A stretch of DNA of 64,000 nt from an uncultured Actinomycetes bacterium (GTDB lineage: Bacteria; Actinomycetota; CADDZG01; WHSQ01): positions 434,001-498,000 of the forward strand of contig CALMBW010000020.1 in NCBI GenBank assembly GCA_937863385.1, given 5' to 3'. Below, in pieces: positions 20,462-29,275 of this stretch. Below the pieces are notes generated by a model, which saw only the letters and a list, made by a program, of their open reading frames with translations, was not told the DNA's origin and ran no database searches. The position numbers and the translations under genes were made by a program. How positions within the stretch are numbered: position 1 is the stretch's first letter; each line of letters starts with the position of its first letter.

Positions 20462-20968
20462 CTAGGGCTGGATGTCGATCTTCTCGATCACTACTTCAGC
20501 GTCGGGGCGGTCCATGCGGTCGGTGGGTAGCGTCGAGATGGCGTTAACGACGTCCATGCCCTCGATGATCTCCCCGAAGACGGTGTGTTTGCCGCTGAGC
20601 CAGGGCGTGGGCGCAACGGTCACGAAGAACTGGGAGCCGTTGGTGTTTGGTCCGGCGTTGGCCATCGCGAGTATCCCTGGCTTGTCGAAGCCGGGAGCCC
20701 CGGCGGGGAACTCATCTTCGAACTGATAACCGGGGCCACCGCGGCCGGTGCCCTCGGGGTCTCCACCTTGGATCATGAAGTCGGGGATGACCCGATGGAA
20801 AACCGTTCCGGAGTAAAGAGCCCCTTCTCCGGGCTGGCCGCCTGGAGCTTTCCACTGCTTGGTCCCGGTAGCGAGTCCGATGAAGTTCTCGACGGTCTTG
20901 GGGGCGTGCTCTTCGAAGAGCTTTGCTTTGAAGGTGCCGTGGTTGGTTACGAAGGTTGCCTGTGGCAT
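20462..20968 (-). CDS. ppiA: Peptidyl-prolyl cis-trans isomerase, cyclophilin type
   Basis: 168 residues, cytoplasmic (no signal peptide). Cyclophilin landmarks are all present: FHRVIPDFMIQGGDP with the catalytic arginine, MANAGPNTNGSQFFVT, and LSGKHTVFGEIIEGMDVV. It catalyses proline isomerisation during protein folding. A cyclophilin gene occupies the same slot, after the tRNA-Ile/tRNA-Ala pair and before crgA, in mycobacteria. It has a good ribosome site (GGAGGGATCGG). Confidence 0.96.
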   Translation of the reverse strand: MPQATFVTNHGTFKAKLFEEHAPKTVENFIGLATGTKQWKAPGGQPGEGALYSGTVFHRVIPDFMIQGGDPEGTGRGGPGYQFEDEFPAGAPGFDKPGILAMANAGPNTNGSQFFVTVAPTPWLSGKHTVFGEIIEGMDVVNAISTLPTDRMDRPDAEVVIEKIDIQP

Positions 20969-21026
20969 CCGATCCCTCCTTGATTGGGTCTGCCCAGCCT
21001 AAAGGGGTGACATACCCTTTCGGCTC

Positions 21027-21659
21027 ATGAACGAAGCAAGCTGGATCGCCGTAGGTCTGTTTACCTTGGCTGCGCCGCTTGACTGGTGGGCGGTCGGCAC
21101 CCGGAACAAGGCCGTCGAATACGTCACCAAGCCTCTTGCCCTGGTGGCGTTGGTGGTGTTCGCGGCTGTGGCCGATGCCTCGATAGAGAGCCTCCGGGTG
21201 TGGTGGGTCGCCGCGCTGGTGCTGTCCCTTGCCGGCGATGTGTTCTTGATGTTGCCCAGGGATCTGTTCCTGTTCGGGCTCACCTCGTTCTTGTTCGCCC
21301 ATCTGGCATATGTCGTGGGGTTCGTTTCCGAGACGACCTTCGAGATCCCTGTGGCCGTCCCGGCCGCGGGCCTAGCCGTCATCGCGGCTGCCCTTCTGCG
21401 AAGGATGCTCGCCGGGCCCGGTATGGACCCCAAGTTGCGTGCTCCGGTCGTCTTCTACGTCGTGGTGATCACCGCGATGGCCGCGTGTGCGATCGCTACC
21501 GCATCTCTACTCCCAGCGATCGGAGCTTTGTTCTTCATGGGTTCGGATGCATTGATCGGGTGGCGCCGCTTCATCGGCGAGCAGAGGTGGATGCCGGTGG
21601 CGATCATCGTGCTGTATCACCTAGGTCAGTTGGGACTCACCCTGCTGCTCGTCGTCTAG
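21027..21659 (+). CDS. YhhN/TMEM86-family membrane protein (lysoplasmalogenase-like)
   Basis: 210 residues with about eight hydrophobic segments. Family landmarks: YVTKPLALVALV, LSLAGDVFLMLP and, near the end, GSDALIGWRRF and YHLGQLGLTLLL. Some animal members hydrolyse the vinyl-ether bond of lysoplasmalogen; the activity in actinomycetes is unproven. It is divergent from the cyclophilin gene, 59 bp apart, and 62 bp before the DUF4349 gene, so they could share a message. Confidence 0.85.
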   Translation: MNEASWIAVGLFTLAAPLDWWAVGTRNKAVEYVTKPLALVALVVFAAVADASIESLRVWWVAALVLSLAGDVFLMLPRDLFLFGLTSFLFAHLAYVVGFVSETTFEIPVAVPAAGLAVIAAALLRRMLAGPGMDPKLRAPVVFYVVVITAMAACAIATASLLPAIGALFFMGSDALIGWRRFIGEQRWMPVAIIVLYHLGQLGLTLLLVV

Positions 21660-21721
21660 CCGGGAACCAAACCGCCCCTCCTGCCGTCCAAGCGGCAACC
21701 GGCAACACAGGAGGTACGGAC

Positions 21722-22636
21722 ATGCATGGTTCCAAGAGATTCGCAGCGCTGATCCTTCTGCTGCTCCTGAGCGCTTTCGCCGTGGGCTGCTCTGGCAGTG
21801 ACGACGCTGGCAGCGCAGACGGCGAGGGCTCGATCGGCGTGGACGAGGATCTCGGCGCGCCGGAGAGGGTCAACGAGGGATCTTCCGCTGGTGGCGGAGA
21901 TGTGTCCTATGACTCGGTGGGAGTCAACGACGCGGAGCAACGTTCGGCCAGCGAGATCCCCAATGTTGGCCCGTCGGTGATCAAGACGGCAACGCTTCGC
22001 CTAGAGGTGAAGCGCGGCGGTTTCCGCGGATCGGTGCAGGACGCGATCGACGCCGTAGAACGCAACGGTGGGTTCGTGCTTTCGACCGAGATCGGTGGTG
22101 GCGACGCGACGCGCGGCTCGCTTGTACTCCGGGTGCCGGCCGAACGGTTCGAGGCAACGCTGGGTGAACTGAAGGGGCTGTCCCAAGAGGTTCTGTCCGA
22201 GAGCGTGGCGGGACAGGATGTGTCCCAGGAGTTCGTCGATCTTGAAGCCCGGCTGCGCAACTACGAAGCGCAGGAGTCGGTACTTCTGGGTCTCATGAAC
22301 AAGGCCACCACGGTGTCTGCTTCGATCAGGGTTCAGCGTGAGCTACAGAGCGTGCAGATGGAGATCGAGCGTCTGAGAGGGCGCATCAACTTCCTGAATG
22401 ATCAGACTGCTTATTCGACGATCTCGCTGGATCTGTCGGAGGCGCCGAAAGGTGCTCCCGCTCCCAAGGGACCCTTCGCCAAAGCGTGGGCACAAGCCAA
22501 AGAGACCTTCATCGACGTGACCGCTGCGGTCATCGTCGGAGCCGGGTTCGTCCTGCCGGTCGCGATCCTGGTGGCCCTAGCAGCGTTGGTGGTGCGGTTG
22601 ATACGTCCCCGGATCACAGGTCCCAAGCAGGCCTGA
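21722..22636 (+). CDS. DUF4349 lipoprotein
   Basis: 304 residues from the ATG at 21722, which has AGGAGGTACGG upstream. A signal peptide ends in lipobox FAVGC. An acidic low-complexity stretch follows, then the DUF4349 domain: IKTATLRLEVKRGGF, LRVPAERFEATLGELKGL, a coiled coil with VDLEARLRNYEAQE and QRELQSVQMEIERLRGRI, then YSTISLDL. A C-terminal membrane segment (VIVGAGFVLPVAILVALAAL) ends the protein, so it may be anchored at both ends. Function unknown. Confidence 0.87.
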   Translation: MHGSKRFAALILLLLLSAFAVGCSGSDDAGSADGEGSIGVDEDLGAPERVNEGSSAGGGDVSYDSVGVNDAEQRSASEIPNVGPSVIKTATLRLEVKRGGFRGSVQDAIDAVERNGGFVLSTEIGGGDATRGSLVLRVPAERFEATLGELKGLSQEVLSESVAGQDVSQEFVDLEARLRNYEAQESVLLGLMNKATTVSASIRVQRELQSVQMEIERLRGRINFLNDQTAYSTISLDLSEAPKGAPAPKGPFAKAWAQAKETFIDVTAAVIVGAGFVLPVAILVALAALVVRLIRPRITGPKQA

Positions 22637-22733
22637 CCTGTGGCCCGGGTTGATCCCGGAGGTAGGTAGGAGTGCCTCGAACAGTGTCGAAGGTTCCCTA
22701 TGGGACATTTCGGATACTTGGGAGGCGTTGCCC

Positions 22734-24176
22734 GTGCGTAGAGTCATCCAACTGGTCGCTGTGGCCGTCGTGCTGGTACCTCTAACGGCAGAGGCTCGTA
22801 CCGCTGGGACGACCGTCCCCAATGTCGTCGTGGCAGACGGAAAGACTCCGGGGCGCTTTGAGGTGGTGGGGCACGAGCCCCTGATGAACCGTGGGATGAA
22901 CGCAGCGCTGGCGGTTCACGACGGCTTCGTGTACGTGGGCAGCCGGACCGACGGCCTGCATCCAAACGCAGGGATCATGGTTGTCGACGCCCGGGACCCG
23001 GAGTCTCCCGTGGTGGTCAACCAGATCACCTCCCCCGAGGCTGCCAACCCGGGTGAGACGACCCGAGAGATGAGGGTGTGGCCGCAAGCAGATCTGTTGA
23101 TGGTTCTCAATCTGGCCAGTAACTGCAGCTACCTCATCCATGCTTGCTCACCCACCTCAGCCGTGGGCGACGACGTTTACCGCTTCTTCGATATCTCTGA
23201 CCCCGCCGATCCGAAACTCGTGTCCGAGTACATGCCGTCAAAGGATCCGCACGAGTTCTATCTGTGGGTAGACCCCAAGGATCCGAAGCGAGCGCTGTTG
23301 TTCCAGTCCGCCCCAAGTGCTGGGTCCACCTTCTTCGTAACCGATATCTCAGGTGCCGCCAAGGGCAAGTTCAAAGAGATTGCCGAGTTCCGGGCGGTTG
23401 TCCCTGATCCCGAAACCGATAATCGGTTCCATTCGCTGACGGTCACACCCGACGGAAAGCGGGCTCACGTGGGGGGCCTAGGTGCGGGTTATCTAGAGGT
23501 TGACGTGTCGGAGGTGACCGCGGGCAAGAAGAGCCCAAAGATTCGGCTGATCACCAATATGGAGAAGCGTCCGAGCTGGGGCGACCCCGGAGCACACAGC
23601 GCCGTAAAGTTTTTCCAACGCGACTACGTGTTCGTGACCGACGAGGTTTACGGATACATGCCCGGCCTTCTACCCGATCATGGTTGTCCTTGGGGATGGG
23701 TGCGGATCATCGATCTGCGTGATCACATCGCACCAAAGGTCGTCAGCGAGTTCAAACTTGAACAGAACACCCAAAAGTTCTGTGACGAGCCAACCAACAA
23801 CGACCCGCTTCGCAACTCGACGTCGTCGTATGCATCTCACAATCCAACGCTGACCCGGAACCTCGCAGTCTTGAGTTGGCACGCTGGCGGTCTTCAGGCC
23901 ATCGATATCTCGGACCCGGCCAAACCTGTGCAGGCGGCCGAGTTCTTGCCCACGCCATTGCCTGCCGTGACGCAAGAAGATCCGGTGCTCTCTTCGGGCC
24001 GCGACAAGGTCGTGATGTGGAGCTTCCCCGTCATCGCTGATGGGTTGATCTATGTGACCGACGTCCGCAATGGTCTCTACATCGTGCGTTACGAGGGCCC
24101 GTTCGAGAACGAGATCAGAAGTATCAACTTCCTCGAAGGCAACTCGAATCTGGGAGATGCACTCAAGCTCGACTAG
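22734..24176 (+). CDS. Secreted LVIVD-repeat beta-propeller protein, second copy
   Basis: 480 residues from the GTG at 22734 with GGGAGG just upstream. A signal peptide precedes TAEARTAGTTV. Blade motifs include MVVDARDPESPVVVNQI, FFDISDPADPKLVSEY and AIDISDPAKPVQAAEF. It is related in design to the protein at 18210-19592 but not a recent duplicate. Likely extracellytoplasmic; ligand unknown. It ends 35 bp before the convergent acyltransferase. Confidence 0.83.
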   Translation: MRRVIQLVAVAVVLVPLTAEARTAGTTVPNVVVADGKTPGRFEVVGHEPLMNRGMNAALAVHDGFVYVGSRTDGLHPNAGIMVVDARDPESPVVVNQITSPEAANPGETTREMRVWPQADLLMVLNLASNCSYLIHACSPTSAVGDDVYRFFDISDPADPKLVSEYMPSKDPHEFYLWVDPKDPKRALLFQSAPSAGSTFFVTDISGAAKGKFKEIAEFRAVVPDPETDNRFHSLTVTPDGKRAHVGGLGAGYLEVDVSEVTAGKKSPKIRLITNMEKRPSWGDPGAHSAVKFFQRDYVFVTDEVYGYMPGLLPDHGCPWGWVRIIDLRDHIAPKVVSEFKLEQNTQKFCDEPTNNDPLRNSTSSYASHNPTLTRNLAVLSWHAGGLQAIDISDPAKPVQAAEFLPTPLPAVTQEDPVLSSGRDKVVMWSFPVIADGLIYVTDVRNGLYIVRYEGPFENEIRSINFLEGNSNLGDALKLD

Positions 24177-24211
24177 TCCGTGAAACCGTTGTGCCGGACC
24201 GAGGTTCCTGT

Positions 24212-24973
24212 TCAGTTGCTGTCTTCGGAGCGTTTCCTAGCTTTCGCTTCGGCGAGCCTTCGGTCGGCTTCTTCGGGAGTGGGAGCCGTTCCACCGAGAT
24301 GCGCGGGGAGCCACCAGGTGTCTTCTGGCCCAGTAGGTTGCTGTGGGTACATCTGTTGAGCTTCGCCTAGAAGGGCGTTGATCTTGCTCATCAGATCTTC
24401 GGTTGCCCTGTGAGGGTCGGCATCCGATGGGACGACGTAGGCCTCACCGATGTTCACCACTATGGCGATCTTTCGTTGCGTCATGTTCTTCGGTCGCCAT
24501 TTCGTGAGGATGCGATGCGCCCCCCAGACCGCGCCCGGTATCAGCGGGACCTGAGCCATCTGAGACATCCGCACGGCTCCGGTCTTTCCTTTGCGTACGA
24601 CGAAGCTTGGATCGATCGTCGATTCGGGGAACATCCCGATCACTTCACCGCGCTTCAAAGCGTCGACTGCCTCAGCGAACGCTTTGGCCGGGTCGTTGTC
24701 ACGATCGACCGGGACGTGCTTGGCGCGCTCCATCACGAATCTGGCCCACCTGTTGTCCCAGATCTCGCGCTTCGCGAGGTAACGCGTCTCTCGACCTCGG
24801 TCGTAGACGGCAAGGCCAGCGAATATGAAATCGAGGTAGCCGGCGTGATTGATGGCGAAGACCGCGCCACCGCTCTTGGGGATGTGGTGGTCGCCAACGA
24901 TCCTGATGTCGTAGTTCATGACTTTGAACCACGACTTGGCGACCGCCCCGATCACTCGAAAGGTGGGTTCCAT
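24212..24973 (-). CDS. 1-acyl-sn-glycerol-3-phosphate acyltransferase-like protein (PlsC family)
   Basis: 253 residues. The catalytic HX4D motif is NHAGYLD (His43, Asp48) and the glycerophosphate-binding motif is FPEST (115-119). PlsC enzymes make phosphatidic acid at the inner face of the membrane; the exact acceptor here cannot be told. The C-terminal 50 residues are Pro/Glu/Arg-rich. The upstream SCP2 gene is on the same strand, separated by a terminator. Confidence 0.88.
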   Translation of the reverse strand: MEPTFRVIGAVAKSWFKVMNYDIRIVGDHHIPKSGGAVFAINHAGYLDFIFAGLAVYDRGRETRYLAKREIWDNRWARFVMERAKHVPVDRDNDPAKAFAEAVDALKRGEVIGMFPESTIDPSFVVRKGKTGAVRMSQMAQVPLIPGAVWGAHRILTKWRPKNMTQRKIAIVVNIGEAYVVPSDADPHRATEDLMSKINALLGEAQQMYPQQPTGPEDTWWLPAHLGGTAPTPEEADRRLAEAKARKRSEDSN

Positions 24974-24997
24974 CGGCGAACGATAGCTCCCTACAAG

Positions 24998-25022
24998 AAA
25001 GGCCCCCAGCGCGGGGGCCCTT
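24998..25022 (-). terminator. Terminator after the SCP2 gene
   Basis: A stem of GGCCCCC with GGGGGCC around a short loop, flanked by AAA on the left and TT on the right, placed 19 bp after the stop of the leftward SCP2 gene. Confidence 0.8.
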
Positions 25023-25040
25023 CCGCTGGGAACGCTCTTT

Positions 25041-25427
25041 CTAGTACTCGACCTCTACCGCGGAGGCAGCCTTGGGCATCGCGTTGAACACGCCCTGCAG
25101 CTGCATGAGCTTCATCATGTTGCCGGAGATCTTCAACTTGCCCTGCATGAAGGCATTCTGGGGGTTGAGCTCCTGCTTCGTGATGGCAACCGCCGTCTCG
25201 TAATTTTGGGTCAGGGTTGCTTCGGCGTCGGGAAGCTCGCCGAGTGAGACGTCAACGCTCCCGCCGTCGAGGGTGAAGTAGTACTTCGTCTCTCCATCCG
25301 GAGCGTCGGTTACCACCTGCTGGAGCTTGACGGATTGCCCGGAAGCGGCACTCTTGAACTCATCGGACGAGTTCAGCGCTTCGGTCATCGCGCTGGCCCA
25401 CTCCTCGGAAAGGAACTTCACTGCCAC
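25041..25427 (-). CDS. SCP2 sterol-binding-fold lipid carrier protein
   Basis: About 128 residues from GTG at 25427; an AAGGAGG ribosome site lies 5 nt before it, so the longer open frame (to 25451) is unlikely to be used. A second GTG two codons later is also possible. The SCP2 pattern is clear: KYYFTLDGGSVDVSLGELPDAEATLTQ, then AFMQGKLKISGNMMKLMQLQGVF. Such proteins bind fatty acyl or sterol-like ligands. It is divergent from the Nudix/MBL gene. Confidence 0.85.
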   Translation of the reverse strand: MAVKFLSEEWASAMTEALNSSDEFKSAASGQSVKLQQVVTDAPDGETKYYFTLDGGSVDVSLGELPDAEATLTQNYETAVAITKQELNPQNAFMQGKLKISGNMMKLMQLQGVFNAMPKAASAVEVEY

Positions 25428-25509
25428 AGCTTCCTCCTTGGGTCGACTCAAATAGGGGGGAGACCCTACCTTCTAGGGCATGGAGCTTAACGGGGTTAAT
25501 GGAGCGTCG

Positions 25510-26979
25510 ATGCCGCACGTAGAGCCAAGACCGGCTTCAACAGTGGTCTTGATGCGCGATTCAGCCGAAGGGTTACAGGTGTTACTCACGGTACGTGCCG
25601 CTCACCTTCGTTTCATGGGAGGTGCTTCGGTCTTCCCCGGCGGTGCTGTGGCTGAGGCCGACCGAGATGCAGCTTGGGAGCGTCATTCGAACATCGACAT
25701 CGAGAGCGCCCGTGCGGCACTCGGCGATCCGGACGATCCTGCACCGCTCTCCTGGTACGTCTGTGCGCTGCGCGAAGCCTTCGAAGAGGTCGGGTTTCCG
25801 ATCTTCGACGCAAGAGTTGAGCGATCCATCGCAGATGACGCGCGACTCTTCTTCGACCGATGCGAGGAGCTAGGTCTCGTCTTGCCGGCCGAGATGCTCG
25901 TGCCGGCCGGTCGCTGGGTAACGCCGCTGGGATCCCCCGTCCGTTTCGACACCCGGTTCTTCTTGGCGGTGGCTCCCCCGGGTTTCGAACCCGATCCGGA
26001 TCCGAACGAAGTGGAGAGCGCCGATTGGATCACTGCATCGGATGCCTTGACGGCGATCGCTTCGGGAGCCCGGCTCATGGCGCCCCCAACCGTCGAGATG
26101 CTTCAGAGACTCGATCGTTACTCCTCGTGCGCGGAGGCCATCGAAGGGTTCACGCGTACCGAACTACGTGGAGCTGGCAACGTGCTTGCGATACGCGTTT
26201 CTCCGCTCGTCTACGTCGTCCTTGCGCCGAACGCGGGGATGATGACGGGTCCGGGAACCAACACCTATGTCGTCGGCTCGGGCCCCTATCTGCTGATCGA
26301 TCCCGCCACGGACGATACCGAGTATCTCGAGGCGATCGGCCGCGAGACGCGGTGGGAGATCGCGCAGATCCTCATCACTCACCGGCACTCGGACCATGTC
26401 GGCGGAGCGGGGGAGATCGCCCGACGCACGGGAGCGGCCGTTCGAGCATTCGGGGATGCGTTGGCGGGCGATGTCGCCGTGACACCCGTGGAGTTCAACG
26501 AGACGATCGAAGTACCCGGCGTCTCGTTGCGAGCCATCCATACACCTGGGCATGCTTCGGATCACCTTTGTTTCTACATGAATGGTGCGGCCAGCCTGTT
26601 TTCTGGCGATGTCATCCTTGGCGAGGGAACCGCTGTTGTCGCGCCTCCGGATGGAGATATGGGTGACTATCTCGGCACCCTCTATCGGCTGCGCGAGCTC
26701 CATATCGACCGCATCTACCCAGGGCATTGGAAACCGCTCGACGGGGGGCGAGCGATCATCGACAGCTACATCGCCCATCGTAAGGAACGGGAAGCGAAGA
26801 TAGAAGCTGCCGTTGGAGAGGAACCAACGACGCTCGACCAGGTAGTCGAGCGGGCCTACGCCGATACGCCTGCCCATCTCCATCCCGTGGCGCGGTATTC
26901 GGCCCTCGCGCACCTGGAGCTCCTCGAACGATCGGGTCGAGTCATGTGCCGCGATGGCCGGTGGGTCAAGCAAACGTAG
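25510..26979 (+). CDS. Nudix hydrolase fused to metallo-beta-lactamase domain
   Basis: 489 residues if the ATG at 25510 is used (TGGAG 5 nt upstream); an ATG at 25480 would add ten residues with a weaker site. The N-terminal half is Nudix of the NUDT19 type, with FPGGAV early and ALREAFEEVGFPIF later, so the Nudix box is split by an insertion of about 35 residues. The C-terminal half is an MBL domain of the LACTB2 type, with THRHSDHVGG, HTPGHASDH and FSGDVILGEG, ending in the helical tail typical of LACTB2. Both are hydrolases acting on nucleotide- or thioester-type substrates; the substrate is unknown. Confidence 0.88.
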   Translation: MPHVEPRPASTVVLMRDSAEGLQVLLTVRAAHLRFMGGASVFPGGAVAEADRDAAWERHSNIDIESARAALGDPDDPAPLSWYVCALREAFEEVGFPIFDARVERSIADDARLFFDRCEELGLVLPAEMLVPAGRWVTPLGSPVRFDTRFFLAVAPPGFEPDPDPNEVESADWITASDALTAIASGARLMAPPTVEMLQRLDRYSSCAEAIEGFTRTELRGAGNVLAIRVSPLVYVVLAPNAGMMTGPGTNTYVVGSGPYLLIDPATDDTEYLEAIGRETRWEIAQILITHRHSDHVGGAGEIARRTGAAVRAFGDALAGDVAVTPVEFNETIEVPGVSLRAIHTPGHASDHLCFYMNGAASLFSGDVILGEGTAVVAPPDGDMGDYLGTLYRLRELHIDRIYPGHWKPLDGGRAIIDSYIAHRKEREAKIEAAVGEEPTTLDQVVERAYADTPAHLHPVARYSALAHLELLERSGRVMCRDGRWVKQT

Positions 26980-26992
26980 CGTTAAGGTTGCA

Positions 26993-29155
26993 GTGCAGGA
27001 CACGACTTTTCGGGGCGAGGCAGCGGTGTCCGAAAGATCCGCATTGAAGGGCAGTTGGGATTGGGCCCTGCGCGTGTCGGAGCGAATCGCTCTGATGACG
27101 GTAGCGGCCCTATTCGTCGTCATCCACGCGGCAGATCTCGAGCCAGCGACCTACCGGATGGCCCTCGCTCTGTCTGCCGTTCTCTTAGGCGTGGTCACCT
27201 TGCTCTTCCGGGTGGTCTTGCCGCATCTTCGGTATCGACGCTTGGGGGCCTGGCTGGGAGTTGTCACAGGCGCAGGCGCTTCGGTCGCGATCTTTGCTCT
27301 GCTACGAGGGGAGGTGCCGGGAGCGCACCTGTTCTTCATCCCCCCACTCGTGATGGCCGGGATGCTCGGGGATCTGACCGTGGCGGTGACCGCTTCCGTC
27401 CTGGCAGTGGGTGGCTACCTGGGTATCGGCCAGTTGACGGCCCCCGCACCCGGTGCGGTCTCTGCCCTTTTGAACACCTCGATCTTTCTCTTCTCAGGAC
27501 TCGTATCGGGATTGCTATCGCAGGAGCTCCGCGAGCACTTCCGCCGAGAGATGGTCGAGCACCGGTTGGCCACAGCAGTGGGCCACCGACTGACGGCCGT
27601 TCTTGGCTCGATAGAAGAAGCGATCGTGTTCTCGAACCGCGCGGGGGTAACGAAGATGGTCAACCGTCGCGCTGCCGAGCTTTTCGATATCGACCCGGCG
27701 GAGCATCAGGATGCTCCTGTGGTCCAACTTCTTCGAGTGGTTGCACGCGAGACCGAGGACCCGGAAGGATTCATGGAGACATTCCAGCAACTCCGTGATG
27801 ATCCCGAGAAGGAGTTGCGCTGGGATGTCGAACAGATCATCCCGTCGCGACGAGTGCTGCGTGTGCTCGCCCGGCCGGTGAAGACATCAGATGGAGCCCT
27901 GGTGGGACGCATCGATGTCTACACGGACATCACCGAGGGTGTGCGTCGTGCCGCGGTGATGGAAGAGGCCCTGGGTCAAGCTCGGAAGACAGCCGAAAGC
28001 TACGTGCGAGGTCTCCTTCCGCAGTCACTCCCTTCACTTCCCAGGGTTGGAGTCGTTGCCCACTACGTGCCGGCGACGGGCGGGCGCGGTGTCAGCGGCG
28101 ACTTCTACGACTTCATGACGTTCAAAGATGGCCGGGTGGGCCTCCTGATCGGCGACGTCGTAGGGATAGGGCCGGAGGCAGTGAGTGATGCCAGCATGAC
28201 CCGATACACGTTGCGATCGCTATCGCGCACCGAATCGGAGCCGGGGCCCCTGATGGAACTCGTCAACGACGCTTTGCGAGAAGACTTGGGTCAAGACCGT
28301 TTCGTTCGAGCGGTGTTCGCGGTGCTGGATCCCGAGCGTGCTGTGCTCGAGTACACCAACGCCGGTCACGCACCCCCCATCTTGTTCCGAGCCAAGCGCG
28401 GCAACATCGATCGTCTCGAGGAAGGTGGGTTGCCGCTGGGGGTTGACGCCGGTGAGAGATATAAGACCGCGCGACTCGAGCTGGACCCAGGTGACAGCGT
28501 GCTCTTCTACACCGACGGCGTAACAGAGGCCAAGCGCCTTGGTAAGCCCTTGGGGCAAGGACGGTTGTCCGACTTGGTGCGACAGTTCGGCTTCGGTACT
28601 CCAGGTGAACTGGTTCAGGGGATCCGCCGAGCGGTAGAAGCCTGGGTGGATGACGATCTGCACGACGACATGGCGATGATCGGTTGCCAGGTGGTGCCTG
28701 ATACTTCGACCGACATCGCGGCCCGAGAGTTGGTCTTGCCCAACGATCCGGCACGTTTGCGAGACGTCCGGGATTTCGTTGCCGAGTTCATGTCCGATCT
28801 GCGTGTCTCCGTGGAGATCACCGGCGAGATGCTCTTGGCTGTCAGTGAGGCGGCCGGCAATGCCGCCAAATACGGGCAGTCACAGCAACGCCATAGTGAG
28901 GTTCGCGTTCGTTGCTCGCTGGAGGGAACCGACATCACGATCATGGTCAGTGACGAGGGACCAGGGTTCGAGATCCCCCCCGATAGCGATGCGCCTCCTG
29001 ACCCACTTGCCTCAGGGGGCCGGGGCATCTTCCTGATGAAACAGATGACCGATGCACTGAACATCGCAAGCAACGATCAAGGAACGGTCGTCACTCTGAA
29101 GCGCAGGGTCTTCGAGGCGCCTCCGACCGTCATCACCCCGCTCGACAGGGACTAA
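26993..29155 (+). CDS. Membrane sensor with PAS, SpoIIE/PP2C phosphatase and RsbW-like ATPase domains
   Basis: About 720 residues; the start is uncertain (ATG 26954, GTG 26993 or GTG 27026). Domains in order: five to six membrane segments, a PAS-like domain (GSIEEAIVFSNRAGVTKMVNR), a linker helix, a SpoIIE phosphatase domain (GDFYDF, LIGDVVG, YTNAGHAPP, FYTDGVTEA, HDDMAMI), then a GHKL ATPase (VSEAAGNAAKYG, DEGPGFE, GGRGIFLMKQM). In RsbU/RsbW-type partner switching the phosphatase acts on anti-anti-sigma factors and the kinase on the same or an anti-sigma role. Having both in one chain suggests one protein sets both directions. No anti-anti-sigma gene is adjacent. Confidence 0.88.
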   Translation: MQDTTFRGEAAVSERSALKGSWDWALRVSERIALMTVAALFVVIHAADLEPATYRMALALSAVLLGVVTLLFRVVLPHLRYRRLGAWLGVVTGAGASVAIFALLRGEVPGAHLFFIPPLVMAGMLGDLTVAVTASVLAVGGYLGIGQLTAPAPGAVSALLNTSIFLFSGLVSGLLSQELREHFRREMVEHRLATAVGHRLTAVLGSIEEAIVFSNRAGVTKMVNRRAAELFDIDPAEHQDAPVVQLLRVVARETEDPEGFMETFQQLRDDPEKELRWDVEQIIPSRRVLRVLARPVKTSDGALVGRIDVYTDITEGVRRAAVMEEALGQARKTAESYVRGLLPQSLPSLPRVGVVAHYVPATGGRGVSGDFYDFMTFKDGRVGLLIGDVVGIGPEAVSDASMTRYTLRSLSRTESEPGPLMELVNDALREDLGQDRFVRAVFAVLDPERAVLEYTNAGHAPPILFRAKRGNIDRLEEGGLPLGVDAGERYKTARLELDPGDSVLFYTDGVTEAKRLGKPLGQGRLSDLVRQFGFGTPGELVQGIRRAVEAWVDDDLHDDMAMIGCQVVPDTSTDIAARELVLPNDPARLRDVRDFVAEFMSDLRVSVEITGEMLLAVSEAAGNAAKYGQSQQRHSEVRVRCSLEGTDITIMVSDEGPGFEIPPDSDAPPDPLASGGRGIFLMKQMTDALNIASNDQGTVVTLKRRVFEAPPTVITPLDRD

Positions 29156-29230
29156 GGGGCCCTTCGCAGGATAGATCGCGCTTCCTGTCCTGCAGCGGCC
29201 TTAACCAAGCACCTGGCGGGGTTTCCTATA

Positions 29231-29248
29231 CTTGACCGACCAGTCAAG
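29231..29248. promoter_or_regulatory. TetR-type operator palindrome upstream of the thiolase gene
   Basis: The palindrome CTTGAC-CGACCA-GTCAAG resembles operators of TetR-family repressors of fatty-acid genes. It overlaps a TATACT hexamer (29227-29232) that could be a -10, so binding would block transcription of the thiolase gene starting at 29276. No regulator gene is adjacent. Confidence 0.5.
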
Positions 29249-29275
29249 CAGGCTCCCCAGTGAAGGGATCGCAGG

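Noticed and set aside
26164-27123. 319-codon minus-strand frame
   Set aside because: Antisense to the Nudix/MBL gene and the sensor gene; no motif or ribosome site.
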